A stretch of 64,000 nt of DNA from NCBI GenBank assembly GCA_947167215.1, contig CAMVHE010000004.1, forward strand, positions 1 through 64,000, in the 5' to 3' direction. The notes beneath the pieces were generated by a model that had not been told where the DNA came from, ran no database searches, and saw nothing but the letters and a program-made list of their open reading frames with translations. The translations under genes and the position numbers were made by a program. The DNA comes from an uncultured Clostridia bacterium. GTDB taxonomy: Bacteria > Bacillota > Clostridia > Christensenellales > Aristaeellaceae. Positions 17,242 through 25,992 of this stretch are shown here, one piece after another. How positions within the stretch are numbered: the first letter of the stretch is position 1; every line of letters starts with the position of its first letter.

Positions 17242-18474
17242 ATGACCACCAATGAGCTCAAATCCATCTTCAACCATACGGACTTTGTACACACCAGCGG
17301 AACTCCGGAAGAACTCCAGGTCGCTGAGTACCTGGAAAAATGCTGCCAGGAAATGGGAGTTTCCGCACATCTGGAGCCTTTCCGTGTCGCAATGGCGGAA
17401 ATGGAAAGCTGTTCCGTAACTGCAGACGGCGAAAGCATTCCCTGCAAGGCATTTTTCGGATGCGGCAGCGGAACCGTAGAAGCACCCCTTTACTACATGC
17501 CCAATCAGGATCCGGTTTCCATTGCGGGCGCCAAAGACAAGATTGTCCTGCTGGATACGCAGGGGATCGGCTACTTTGCATACCAGGATCTGATGAAGGC
17601 CGGCGCAAAAGGAATTCTCTTCCAGTACGGCAACATGTATTATCCGCATGAGGATATTGACCAGCGGGATCTGAGGGAGCATGTTGTAGGAGACTCCCGG
17701 AAGGTCCTCTGCGCCATGATTCATTCTTCCAGCGCGGTGAAGCTGGTCCGTGACAATGTGCAGTCCGTCACCATCACTGTCAGCCAGAGGGAATATGACG
17801 GCGAATCCCATAACGTGATTGCGGAAATACCCGGAAAACGTGACGAGTTCATCACGCTGTCCGCCCACTACGACTCGACGTCCCTCTCCCACGGCGCCTA
17901 TGATAATATGTCCGGCTGCGCAGGCCTGCTCGGCGTCATGGAAGCCCTGAAGGACCAGCCTCTGAATTATGGTCTCCGGTTTGTCTTCTGCGGCAGTGAA
18001 GAACGCGGACTGCTGGGCTCGAAAGCCTATGTCCGGGATCACGAAGATGCACTGGAGAAAACCGTCCTGAATATCAATCTGGATATGATCGGAACCATTA
18101 TGGGCAAGTTCATTGCCCGGGTTTCCGCAGAAGAAAAACTGGCCAATTACCTCTCGTATATGGGAGCAGAGCTCGGATTTCCTGTAAGTGCAAAAACCGG
18201 TGTTTATTCGAGCGACTCCACCCCGTTTGCGGACAAAGGCGTTCCTGCCGTTTCCCTGGCCCGAATCGCAGGCGGAAACGTCGCTCCGATTCACTGCAGG
18301 TATGACCTCGCTGATGTGCTGTCCATGGAACAGTTGCAGAAGGATATCCAATTTATCACCGAATTCACACGGCGTATGGCGAATGCCGCATGCTGCCCGG
18401 TAGCACGAGTCATTCCGGAAAAAGTCAGAAAAGAACTGGACGAGTATTTATTCCGGAAACGCAAAGACGATTGA
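17242..18474 (+). CDS. M28-family zinc aminopeptidase with PA-like insert
   Basis: 410-aa metallopeptidase expected to remove N-terminal residues from peptides. Five di-zinc ligands are visible in order: His in SAHYDST, Asp in AYDNMSG, Glu in SEERG, Asp in NLDMIG, and His in PIHCRYD. The region from about 60 to 190 matches a protease-associated insert. No signal peptide is present, so a cytoplasmic site is likely. I place the start at 17242, 10 bases after AGGAGG, and downstream of the TATAAT box; a longer frame from 16999 would begin upstream of that promoter. Confidence 0.92.
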   Translation: MTTNELKSIFNHTDFVHTSGTPEELQVAEYLEKCCQEMGVSAHLEPFRVAMAEMESCSVTADGESIPCKAFFGCGSGTVEAPLYYMPNQDPVSIAGAKDKIVLLDTQGIGYFAYQDLMKAGAKGILFQYGNMYYPHEDIDQRDLREHVVGDSRKVLCAMIHSSSAVKLVRDNVQSVTITVSQREYDGESHNVIAEIPGKRDEFITLSAHYDSTSLSHGAYDNMSGCAGLLGVMEALKDQPLNYGLRFVFCGSEERGLLGSKAYVRDHEDALEKTVLNINLDMIGTIMGKFIARVSAEEKLANYLSYMGAELGFPVSAKTGVYSSDSTPFADKGVPAVSLARIAGGNVAPIHCRYDLADVLSMEQLQKDIQFITEFTRRMANAACCPVARVIPEKVRKELDEYLFRKRKDD

Positions 18475-18546
18475 TCCCCGCTGCGTAAAAACAGGATCTG
18501 CAGACCGGAATTCAGCAGAAGCTGACGACGGAAGCAGATCCTTCAC

Positions 18547-18584
18547 GGACGCCGGATTCCTTTCCTCCGGCGTCCCTTTTTCTT
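18547..18584 (+). terminator. Terminator of the M28 peptidase gene
   Basis: GGACGCCGGA (18547-18556) pairs with TCCGGCGTCC (18566-18575) and leads into CTTTTTCTTC. Confidence 0.9.
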
Positions 18585-18615
18585 CTCTTCACGATTGGTG
18601 ACTGCAGCAGCAGAC

Positions 18616-18664
18616 GGAGGCGTCCCGTGGATCACGGGCACCTTTTTCCGGAAACGCCGCCTCC
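18616..18664 (+). ncRNA. Candidate structured RNA element between two terminators
   Basis: An outer 7-bp helix (GGAGGCG 18616-18622 with CGCCTCC 18658-18664) encloses a perfect hairpin CCCGTG-GAT-CACGGG (18624-18638). It lies between two plus-strand terminators with no gene, so it could be part of a short RNA ending at 18744. No promoter is evident and no known family is recognised. Confidence 0.3.
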
Positions 18665-18716
18665 TGTTTCCGTTTTCCCATTACCGACTGACGGACTCCG
18701 GCAATTCCATTTTCTT

Positions 18717-18744
18717 CGGCAGCCATTGCGGCTGCCGTTTTTTT
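18717..18744 (+). terminator. Second plus-strand terminator in the gap
   Basis: CGGCAGCC (18717-18724) pairs with GGCTGCCG (18730-18737), then seven T residues. No annotated plus-strand gene lies between it and the previous terminator. Confidence 0.85.
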
Positions 18745-18860
18745 CAGCCAGCCTTCTGCAGCAGTCCATCCCCGGATCCGGTGGTATTTTTACCGTATAC
18801 CGCCGGGATTCCCCCCAGGGCAGCAGACAGGTAAACAAACGGGAAATTCAACTCGACTCA

Positions 18861-19121
18861 CTAAAACAGAAAGTCTGCAAAACGGAAAAGCAGGAACGCA
18901 TGGAGAACGCAAAGGAGCGGAATAAAAACCCGGAAGTACCAGTGCCTGGTTTTGTGGTGAAAAAAGAACATGCCGATAAGGGCCCCCAGGCTTCCGCCCA
19001 CGCCGGCAGCCAAAAACAGCATCTTCTCCGAAATCCGCCCGGCATGGGTCCTGGCTTTCTTCTTATCCGCTACAAAGAGAAGAAATGCAAGAATGTTGAT
19101 CAGAATAAGATAGTAAATCAT
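18861..19121 (-). CDS. DUF1294 small membrane protein
   Basis: 86 aa with three hydrophobic stretches and the family pattern: an N-terminal helix, DKKKARTHAGRISEKML, then GGSLGALIGMFFFHHKTRHWYF. DUF1294 proteins are small inner-membrane proteins of unknown function. The start overlaps the stop of the upstream gene as ATGA (19118-19121), making it the last gene of a four-gene minus-strand operon. Confidence 0.93.
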   Translation of the reverse strand: MIYYLILINILAFLLFVADKKKARTHAGRISEKMLFLAAGVGGSLGALIGMFFFHHKTRHWYFRVFIPLLCVLHAFLLFRFADFLF

Positions 19122-19528
19122 GAAATGATCTCCTCAAGCTGGTCGAATAGCTGCTCTTCCGTCGCATAGGGATGAACCGTAAAATAGGAGTTCCCCCGCA
19201 GCATGGCGGAGAGTGCGGATCGTTCCGAATTGTAAAAAATATGTACCAGCTTCTCATGTGCCTCTGCATAGGCAAGCTCGTAACCTACGCCGAGGGAAGG
19301 ACAGGTACATTCGGCAATCAGGATATCTGACTCCAGAAGCCACGCAATGTCCTGCTGGTAGATGCGTTCATCCGCATCTTCTTTCTGTTCGAGCATGCTG
19401 AGCGAAAGATCCCCGATGTGCTCCGTCAGGACAAGATGGTGGTGCTGCTTCATTGCCGCGATCATGCGCTGGTAAAGTGCTGCATCCGTTCTTCCGCCGC
19501 GGATGGAGCCTGCAAAATAGATTTTCAC
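19118..19528 (-). CDS. DNPH1/Rcl-like nucleoside 2-deoxyribosyltransferase-fold hydrolase
   Basis: 136-aa cytoplasmic protein. The N-terminus MKIYFAGSIRGGR is characteristic of DNPH1 (Rcl), which cleaves the N-glycosidic bond of deoxynucleoside 5'-monophosphates. The conserved acidic region SDILIAECTCPSLGVGYELAYAE holds the probable catalytic Glu (GYELAYA). A nucleotide-sanitation role is therefore likely; transfer between bases is possible because the fold is shared with NDT enzymes. It overlaps both neighbours by 4 bases. Confidence 0.85.
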   Translation of the reverse strand: MKIYFAGSIRGGRTDAALYQRMIAAMKQHHHLVLTEHIGDLSLSMLEQKEDADERIYQQDIAWLLESDILIAECTCPSLGVGYELAYAEAHEKLVHIFYNSERSALSAMLRGNSYFTVHPYATEEQLFDQLEEIIS

Positions 19529-20082
19529 TTCCGTGCACCTTCCCTTTTGAGAAATTGATTCACACGCATCAGCCAGCGGACCATTCGATCGGTACCCGCG
19601 ATCCTCTCTCCGGAAAAGAAGGCAGACTGCATGGAAACCCGTTTATCCGCAAGCGAAACAATATATCCTTCCAGGCTTCTGGGACGATGGACCGCAAGCG
19701 GCCACATGTGATTCCGGATAATGTCCTCTGTTGCGCTGTCCATCTCCGGGTAAAGCTTTCTTGCTTCCTCCACGGAATCGACGGGATGCCGGAAACAGCA
19801 CTCCAGATTGTTCCGGTATTTTTCGTATCGGCCCACCATTCCGAGATCATGGCAGAGCGCGGCGATCAGAACGCTTCTCTCATCCGTCACTATCTCTTTT
19901 CTGGCAAGTGCCCGGCAGATTGCCAAGCTGAAATCCTTCACTTCGATCGAATGCCGTCCCACCGTCGTATTCCCGTGATGCGGCTGCTCCATTGCACGCA
20001 GAAAACAGCTGGAAGTCATAATATACTGTTCATCCTCGGACAGATCGGAGGTGGAATGCTTTCTCGTATCTTTCAGAACCAT
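19525..20082 (-). CDS. HD-domain phosphohydrolase
   Basis: 185 aa. An HD-superfamily metal site is visible: His in GRHSIEVKDFSLA, the HD pair in ALCHDLGMVGRYEKY (about residues 78-79), His in FRHPVDSVEEA, and a late Asp in SLADKRVSM. These proteins hydrolyse phosphate esters of nucleotides or related compounds. Its position in one operon with a DNPH1-like hydrolase suggests nucleotide metabolism. It overlaps the upstream gene by 10 bases and the downstream gene by 4. Confidence 0.88.
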   Translation of the reverse strand: MVLKDTRKHSTSDLSEDEQYIMTSSCFLRAMEQPHHGNTTVGRHSIEVKDFSLAICRALARKEIVTDERSVLIAALCHDLGMVGRYEKYRNNLECCFRHPVDSVEEARKLYPEMDSATEDIIRNHMWPLAVHRPRSLEGYIVSLADKRVSMQSAFFSGERIAGTDRMVRWLMRVNQFLKREGARK

Positions 20083-21014
20083 GATTCAATATTCAGCTTT
20101 TTCTTTTGTTTTCTTCGTTCAAAATCCCGTATATAACGCTCTATATATTTTCCCCGCTCCGGGAACCGCTTCTGGTCCACAATCCACTTTTCTCCGTCGG
20201 TTTCAAGAAGGATGGGTCCCCAGGTGGCAAAATAAAATGGAATCCCCGCCTTCATCAGCTCTTCCTGCACATCTTCCGTATTGATAGAGCCATTGGTAAT
20301 AACCGCAAATTCCGGATCCACATTTTCCAGGAACTCCGTTTCGATCAGACTGACCCCATGGTGCGGAACCTTGAGAATATCTGCCTTCAGATCATACTTA
20401 TCGGCAAATAGTCTCTGCGCATCTCCTTCCACATCCCCCGTCAGAAGAATGGACGCGTTCCTGTAACGGATATAGAGCATGCCCGATTTTGAGTTGGTGC
20501 CGCCCATTCCAGTCTGCTGTACAATGGTGATCTTTGCCTCACCAAATGGAATTTCATCTCCATTTTTCATCTGGATAATGGGAATTCCCTTTTTCTTCAG
20601 TTCTCCAAGCACTTTGATCTGCATGGAATCGCTCTCGGAATAATCCAGGGGAAAAACCGTGATGAACTGGTCTATTTCAAACCCCTTCTCGAGCAGTTTC
20701 GGTATACTACCGATGTGGTCATTATGGGGATGCGTATTAAACGCCCTGTGTACACGGGAGCACCCATATTCTTTCGCAGTATCAAACACGATATCCGCCT
20801 GCGTATCCACACCGCCATCCACCAGCAACGCATCATCGTCCAGCGATAACAGCATCCCGTCTGCTCCCTGCAGCGGAAAAACGAGGATTCTCATCACCTG
20901 GGCATCCTCAGGAAAAGGTGCTGTCTCACCGCTGAAATAAACTTTCTTGTCATCTGCCGCTGCAAGAACCGGCAGAATTAATAAGAGGCACAGAATAAAC
21001 CATTTCCTTAACAT
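20073..21014 (-). CDS. Secreted ComEC-type metallo-beta-lactamase-fold hydrolase
   Basis: 313 aa. A signal peptide (residues 1-20, ending AAADD) precedes an MBL fold related to the C-terminal domain of ComEC. Metal-binding residues are in THPHNDHIGS (H-x-H-x-D-H type), LLTGDVEGDAQRLF and VPHHGVSL. Free-standing ComEC-like MBL proteins are probable extracellular nucleases or phosphodiesterases. The protein heads the MBL-HD-DNPH1-DUF1294 unit. Extracellular DNA breakdown followed by nucleotide processing is an attractive but unproven reading of the cluster. Confidence 0.88.
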   Translation of the reverse strand: MLRKWFILCLLLILPVLAAADDKKVYFSGETAPFPEDAQVMRILVFPLQGADGMLLSLDDDALLVDGGVDTQADIVFDTAKEYGCSRVHRAFNTHPHNDHIGSIPKLLEKGFEIDQFITVFPLDYSESDSMQIKVLGELKKKGIPIIQMKNGDEIPFGEAKITIVQQTGMGGTNSKSGMLYIRYRNASILLTGDVEGDAQRLFADKYDLKADILKVPHHGVSLIETEFLENVDPEFAVITNGSINTEDVQEELMKAGIPFYFATWGPILLETDGEKWIVDQKRFPERGKYIERYIRDFERRKQKKKLNIESWF

Positions 21015-21204
21015 TCATTTTCCCTTCCTTGGGCCTGTTGAATAAGTGCGAAAGGTGATCCGGCAATTGTATCGGCAAATCTCCTTTTTTCTTTTTTAAT
21101 CGTTCAGCGTCCGCATGCCGGGATGTGCTCCCCGCAGAGCGCCTCCGCCAGTATCCGGACCTTCCGCCTCTCCGGAGAACGTTCTGCTGCTCCCAGGCTT
21201 CGCT

Positions 21205-23661
21205 TTATGGTTTTCTGCAGATGTCAAACCTGCGGAAGATATCCTCTGCCGCAGCCATTCCATCTTCAATCACGGTGACATAGCCATGCAGGGCACGTGC
21301 CTTGGTCATCAGGACACGGGAATGGCGGTCCACATAGGTTCTGCAGGGAAATCTTCCGTTTTTTGCCTCCTGTATCAGGTTGGCCGCTGCAGAGTTCCCA
21401 TCCAGTGCCAGCAGAATGGAGGGCATCCTTTTGAAAGCTTCATAGGCAAAGCTCTTGTAGAGCCCCATTGGGGATGGCTCAATCGCCACCCGTACCGGAA
21501 TTTTCCTGGCAATGAGCTTTTCCGCCTCCTGGCGGTCAATCAGGCTCGGAACGATGGCGAAAATCTGAAATCTTCCGCGGTTTTCTTCCACTAGAAATCT
21601 TTCATATCCCCGCAGTGTGTTTCCGATCACAAAAAACACCTTTTCAGGATCTGCTTTTTCCAGAAGTTCCCGAATCAGCATCTTCCCTTCTGCCCGCAGA
21701 ACCGTCCTGTGATGCTCGCTGTTGAAGCTGCCGCCTGCCACCAGAACCGGCACTTTTCCCCCCGGAAAAGGAAGGATCGATCCGCTGAGAATCGCATAAG
21801 CATCGACCCGGTCCCTGGTCAGCCACAGCAGGCTGTCGCCTTTTTCAAAGCTGGCGACCCGCTCTTGCAGCACCGTCTCTGCAGGCTTCCCTGCTAGCAT
21901 GCTGGCAAACCTGGCCTTTTTGTCTGAAAAGGCCGCAAATCCTTCCTCTGCCAGCCGGTTATCCACTGTCGCGATTTTCATCAGCTCTTCCTGGGAGAGT
22001 CCCAGCAGCTTCTGCAGGGCCAGTTCTTCATCGATGGAATCCGTACCGTACAGTGCCCCGCCATCGGTTCCCTGCACGCAGGAAATCCCTTCCTGCAGAT
22101 ACGTTTTGAGCGGATGGTGACGCATATCACTCAGGTTGTTCAGGCGGACGTTGGAAGTAATCTGGAATTCCAGGACAACATTCATGCTTTTCAGGTCATG
22201 CAGCAGTTTTCTGCCCTTCAGGGACCGGAGATTGGAGGTATAAAGCCCATGCCCGATGCGGACTCTGGGCATTCTCTGCCCTTCGGACAGGGATGCCGTC
22301 ACACAGGCAAGGCTGTTCGCCACATTGTCGCGAAGGCTGTCATTTTCACCGGCATGAATCCTCAGCACAAAAGTAGGCTCTTCTGCCGCTATGCGGACCA
22401 GGGCGGAAATGATGGGCTGAAGTTCCATGATATCGTTGATTTCTTCCCCGACGATGTCTGCACCGGCCACATAAGGATCCGGAAGAACGCCGTACAGAAC
22501 CCGAAGGTTCTCTGCAAGATAATCGTTGGGCGTCACCTGATCCTTCACGATTGTAAGCGGCGTTCTGCGGATCGCGGCAAGAAAGCGGATCAGCACTCCG
22601 GTTTCTTCCAGAATGACAGGCATGACCGCATGGACTTCGGAAAGCATTTTGAAGGATGCCTCCGGCTTCACCAGAGTGGTGTCCGATATTTCCACGTATC
22701 GGATGCCCTTGCTGGCATACATCCGGGCAATATACAGCAGCTTATGCTGAAATAAGGAAAGTCCCTGATAGCACGCCTGCCTTCCGTCCTCCAGCATTTT
22801 TTCCAGGTACATCTGCACTTCCGGATCCGGCACATGCAGGTCCGGCAGTGCTATCGGGAAATCCGATCGTACCCCCTTGGTAAAAATGTAACGGTAAAGA
22901 TAAACCTTTTCGAGGTCCGCAAATACCGCCTGGCCGTCTTTGGGAATCGTGAGCGAGTTGCGTATCTTTGCAATATTCTCCACCGCATCTGCGGGGTTAT
23001 TCAGAATAAGGTCCGCAAAATTGATAAAGGTATGGTCATTGATTCTTCTTTCCAAATAGCGGCCCGTCAGCGGCGAATCCGTGAACTGTTTTTTCACCTG
23101 CGCGCGCTGTTTTTCCAGTTCGGCTTCCTGTCTTTCCGTGCATTTCAGGGCAAGCTTGCGCACATAGTACAGGGGATACCGGATCTGATGGATAATACCC
23201 AGGGCAATCAGCACATCCGGCGGCAGATTGCCGTTCATGTGGGTATGCAGATCGGTATGAAATTTGCATTCCTTCTGGATATAGGTTTTTACGATCGTCT
23301 GCTGAACCCCCATCCGGTAATCCGTTGTCTGACTCATGAGGGTTTTGGAGATTGCGGGAATCGAAGCCTTCATCTCAATCTGTCCGTCCGGATAGATATT
23401 CGCAATCTTCGTATTTCCCATGCGAAGCACATATACTTCGTGATTATAGCCGTCGATATAGCAGGGAATGATTCCCCGTATCACCCTGAGCCCCTGCTCG
23501 TCCACGGAGAGCGGCAGATCGCAAAGTTTTGCCAGGTTGGTTATCAGATTTCCCGTTTTATGGTTTGGAGTTCTCAAAACATAGTGCAGCCCGTCTTCTT
23601 CCATATCGAGCTCCACAATGATGTCCCGTTCCTTGTCGAGTGCAAGCTTTCCAAATTCCAT
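21205..23661 (-). CDS. Adenosine-deaminase-like amidohydrolase fused to a C-terminal Rossmann-like domain
   Basis: 818 aa, far longer than the 330-370 aa of ordinary adenosine deaminases. Residues 1-130 form an unassigned N-terminal region. Residues 131-595 contain all the ADA landmarks: H139-x-H141 in DLHTHMNG, HAGE at 436-439, GHG at 470-472, SN at 503-504 and GTDGG at 531-535. A large insertion lies between the first two motifs. Residues 630-800 (VPVLVAGGSFNSEH ... VFFVIGNTLRGYERFL ... IPVRVAIEP) look like a nucleotide-binding Rossmann or SLOG-like fold. The start follows AAAGGA. The size and fusion recall RdrB-type deaminases, but no partner ATPase is present. Confidence 0.82.
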   Translation of the reverse strand: MEFGKLALDKERDIIVELDMEEDGLHYVLRTPNHKTGNLITNLAKLCDLPLSVDEQGLRVIRGIIPCYIDGYNHEVYVLRMGNTKIANIYPDGQIEMKASIPAISKTLMSQTTDYRMGVQQTIVKTYIQKECKFHTDLHTHMNGNLPPDVLIALGIIHQIRYPLYYVRKLALKCTERQEAELEKQRAQVKKQFTDSPLTGRYLERRINDHTFINFADLILNNPADAVENIAKIRNSLTIPKDGQAVFADLEKVYLYRYIFTKGVRSDFPIALPDLHVPDPEVQMYLEKMLEDGRQACYQGLSLFQHKLLYIARMYASKGIRYVEISDTTLVKPEASFKMLSEVHAVMPVILEETGVLIRFLAAIRRTPLTIVKDQVTPNDYLAENLRVLYGVLPDPYVAGADIVGEEINDIMELQPIISALVRIAAEEPTFVLRIHAGENDSLRDNVANSLACVTASLSEGQRMPRVRIGHGLYTSNLRSLKGRKLLHDLKSMNVVLEFQITSNVRLNNLSDMRHHPLKTYLQEGISCVQGTDGGALYGTDSIDEELALQKLLGLSQEELMKIATVDNRLAEEGFAAFSDKKARFASMLAGKPAETVLQERVASFEKGDSLLWLTRDRVDAYAILSGSILPFPGGKVPVLVAGGSFNSEHHRTVLRAEGKMLIRELLEKADPEKVFFVIGNTLRGYERFLVEENRGRFQIFAIVPSLIDRQEAEKLIARKIPVRVAIEPSPMGLYKSFAYEAFKRMPSILLALDGNSAAANLIQEAKNGRFPCRTYVDRHSRVLMTKARALHGYVTVIEDGMAAAEDIFRRFDICRKP

Positions 23662-23698
23662 GTCGCGGTCCTTTCTCTATGCGGTCCACCGTGGTGAA

Positions 23699-23730
23699 AA
23701 GCGAACGTCCAGACCCCTGAACGTCCGCTT
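23699..23730 (-). terminator. Probable terminator of the galM-peptidase unit
   Basis: AAGCGaACGT and ACGTcCGCTT form an imperfect hairpin about 60 bases beyond the minus-strand peptidase gene, with a short T run on the minus strand. Confidence 0.55.
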
Positions 23731-23791
23731 CCGCAAAGGTTGATTCATTGCAGCTGCCAGGGAGTGCTTTCCGCCCCTCCGGCGCCTGCCT

Positions 23792-24874
23792 TTATCCGAT
23801 ATCCAGGGAGAGGAGTTCCCTCGGCAGTGCATTCATGGTCTCCGCTCCATTTTCCGTGACCGTTACCAGATCCTCGATACGCACGCCAAAGCGTCCGGGC
23901 AGATAGATGCCGGGTTCCACGGAAAAACACATGCCGGGCAGACATACCGCTTCCGAAGTCGCACTGACATCCGGAAATTCATGTACATCCAGACCGATTC
24001 CGTGACCGGTCCGGTGAATAAAGTATGGCCCGTATCCGGCGTCTTCAATGACCTTTCTGGCTGCCCTGTCCACGTCCTTCAGCGGTACACCGGGGCGTAC
24101 TGCAGCACGGCCTGCGGCATTTGCCGCCTTGACAATATCATAAACCTTTTTCTGTTCATCCGTGGGCTTTCCGATGAAAACCGTCCGGGTCATGTCGCTG
24201 CAGTAATCCTCCAGCAGAAGGCCCACGTCCAGGATCACGGAATCCCCCGCCGACAGCTTTCTGCTGCTGACCGAGCTGTGATGCGGATCCGCGCAGTTTT
24301 CGCCAAAGCATACCAGGGGTGCAAAGCTGTTGCCGGATGCACCGTTGGCAACCGCTTCCCGGGAATAAAGGTCGGCACCCTCCGTCTCGCTCATTCCGGA
24401 GAAGAGTTTCTGTATCACTCCCTGCAGGGTCCTGTCATTCAGCGCTGAGGAAGCCTTCATCCGGCGGATCTCTTCGGGGTCCTTGCAGAGCCTTGCCTCA
24501 TCCACGGGAGCAGACCCCAGTACCGGGCGGATGTCGCTTCTCGCTTCCATGAGTCGGATTGTAAACTGACTCGGCCAAGTCTTGTCGATCCCGATTTTCC
24601 CCGCATCCAGCGCGTCCGCCAAGATCTTCACACAATCGTCCGTATCATCATATTCCACCAGCGGCACATCCACCGTGCCGGACAGTGCAAACAGACGATT
24701 TGCGAAGAGCGTGCAGTCACCGTTTTCACGTACCAGCAGCACAACCATGCGCTCTCCCGGCTCCACGCGTCTTCCTGTCAGATAAAAAACGGAAGAAGGG
24801 TCAGAAACGAGAATCTGGGAAAGTCCCTTTTTCCCCATCAGCTCCGTAAGTTTTTGCATTCGATTCTTATTCAT
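23792..24874 (-). CDS. Xaa-Pro aminopeptidase-like M24B metallopeptidase
   Basis: 360-aa cytosolic peptidase expected to cleave X-Pro dipeptides or N-terminal X-Pro bonds. Creatinase N-domain (1-120) is followed by the pita-bread fold with the five metal ligands in order: Asp in ILDVGLL, Asp in CSDMTRT, His in GHGIGLDVHE, Glu in SVEPGIY, and Glu in GVRIEDLV. The start is uncertain. ATG 24874 gives the family-like N-terminus, while GTG 24886 lies 10 bases from a GGAG and might be used by coupling to galM, which ends at 24894. Confidence 0.9.
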   Translation of the reverse strand: MNKNRMQKLTELMGKKGLSQILVSDPSSVFYLTGRRVEPGERMVVLLVRENGDCTLFANRLFALSGTVDVPLVEYDDTDDCVKILADALDAGKIGIDKTWPSQFTIRLMEARSDIRPVLGSAPVDEARLCKDPEEIRRMKASSALNDRTLQGVIQKLFSGMSETEGADLYSREAVANGASGNSFAPLVCFGENCADPHHSSVSSRKLSAGDSVILDVGLLLEDYCSDMTRTVFIGKPTDEQKKVYDIVKAANAAGRAAVRPGVPLKDVDRAARKVIEDAGYGPYFIHRTGHGIGLDVHEFPDVSATSEAVCLPGMCFSVEPGIYLPGRFGVRIEDLVTVTENGAETMNALPRELLSLDIG

Positions 24875-24893
24875 GGCATTGAACACTTTCTTC

Positions 24894-25931
24894 TCACTCC
24901 GCAAAGGTGGAGAAACGATAGACGGTAACGTCTGTTTTGGGGCAGCCAGCCTTCAGCACGCCGGACGGGAAATTCCCGTGATGGACTGCATCCGGCCAGA
25001 TCTGGGTTTCCATGCAAACCGCATAGCGGTCTCCCATTTTCTCCTGCTTGCCATCCCGTTCAGAGAGACCATTGGCCGTGTATATCTGAACACCGGGCAT
25101 ATTGCTCTCGCAGGTCATCGCGATCCCGCTCTCTGCAGAGCGCAACTCTCCGATCTTCCTGAAGCCTTCTTCGCCTGCAATGCAGAAATTGTGGTCATAG
25201 CCATTGCCGCGGTGGAGCATTTCATCGTCCGCTCCGATATCCCTGCCGATCTGCTTGAAGGAACGGAAATCGAAGGGGGTACCCTCCACCGGAATAAGCT
25301 TGCCAGTAGGAAGACAATTCACGTCACACTCACAGATGGCATCCGCGTTCAGCATGAGCTCATGCGAAAGGACGGAACCGTGGCCTGCGAGGTTGAAATA
25401 GGAATGGTTCGTGGGGTTATAAAGCGTATCCCTGGTGGTATCCGCAACGTAGGTAATCTTCAGCGCGTTGTCTTCTGTTAGGCCATACCGGACGGAAAAG
25501 ATCATGTCCCCGGGGAATCCTTCCTCCATATCTGCGCTGGTGGTTGACAGCACAAGTTCATCGCCGTTTTCCGCTGCCACATAGTACTTTTTGTCAAAGC
25601 CCCGGATTCCGCCGTGCAGGGTATTCCCGCGGTCATTTTTCACCATATGATAGGTTTCGCCGTTCAGCGTAAACTCGCCTGCACCGATACGGTTGCCTAC
25701 CCGGCCGATGGCAGCGCCGAGGTAGCCGGACTGGGTTTCATATTCCTTTATCGTATTATATCCAAGGACAACATCCACCGGCTTTCCGTTCCGGTCCGGA
25801 ACGATTAGCGACTGGATAATGCAGCCATAGTCGAGAATGACCGCTTTCATTCCTTTTCCATTTTCAAGGGTGTATGCATGGACATCTCTGCCCTCCTGAG
25901 TAGTCCCGAACAATCGTTTTGAAATATGCAT
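24894..25931 (-). CDS. galM: Aldose 1-epimerase (mutarotase)
   Basis: 345-aa enzyme that interconverts alpha and beta anomers of galactose or glucose. GalM landmarks are present: GNRI near 95, NTLHGG (His), the NPTNHSYFNLAGHG block with the catalytic His, YDHNF with a substrate-binding Asp, and ETQIWPDAVHH with the catalytic Glu. The start at 25931 follows GGAAGGA; a longer frame adds 17 residues. It is first in a two-gene minus-strand unit with the M24 peptidase. Confidence 0.95.
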   Translation of the reverse strand: MHISKRLFGTTQEGRDVHAYTLENGKGMKAVILDYGCIIQSLIVPDRNGKPVDVVLGYNTIKEYETQSGYLGAAIGRVGNRIGAGEFTLNGETYHMVKNDRGNTLHGGIRGFDKKYYVAAENGDELVLSTTSADMEEGFPGDMIFSVRYGLTEDNALKITYVADTTRDTLYNPTNHSYFNLAGHGSVLSHELMLNADAICECDVNCLPTGKLIPVEGTPFDFRSFKQIGRDIGADDEMLHRGNGYDHNFCIAGEEGFRKIGELRSAESGIAMTCESNMPGVQIYTANGLSERDGKQEKMGDRYAVCMETQIWPDAVHHGNFPSGVLKAGCPKTDVTVYRFSTFAE

Positions 25932-25963
25932 ATCAGGATCCTTCCTTTCATCTTTATGGCATA

Positions 25964-25992
25964 AACATATCACTTTCAACACGCCCCGTCAA
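25964..25992 (-). promoter_or_regulatory. Promoter of galM
   Basis: On the minus strand TTGACG (25992-25987), 17-bp spacer, TATGTT (25969-25964). Confidence 0.65.

Larger units (their letters stand above)
18475..18860. other. 386-base gene-free interval with stacked hairpins
   Basis: No convincing coding frame is present. It holds four inverted repeats: GGATCTGC/GCAGATCC (18494-18541), a terminator at 18547-18584, a nested structure at 18616-18664, and a terminator at 18717-18744. See the separate entries. Confidence 0.7.

Noticed and set aside
21205-23661. A complete RADAR defence system
   Set aside because: Only an RdrB-size deaminase is present; no RdrA-like AAA+ ATPase or other defence gene is nearby.
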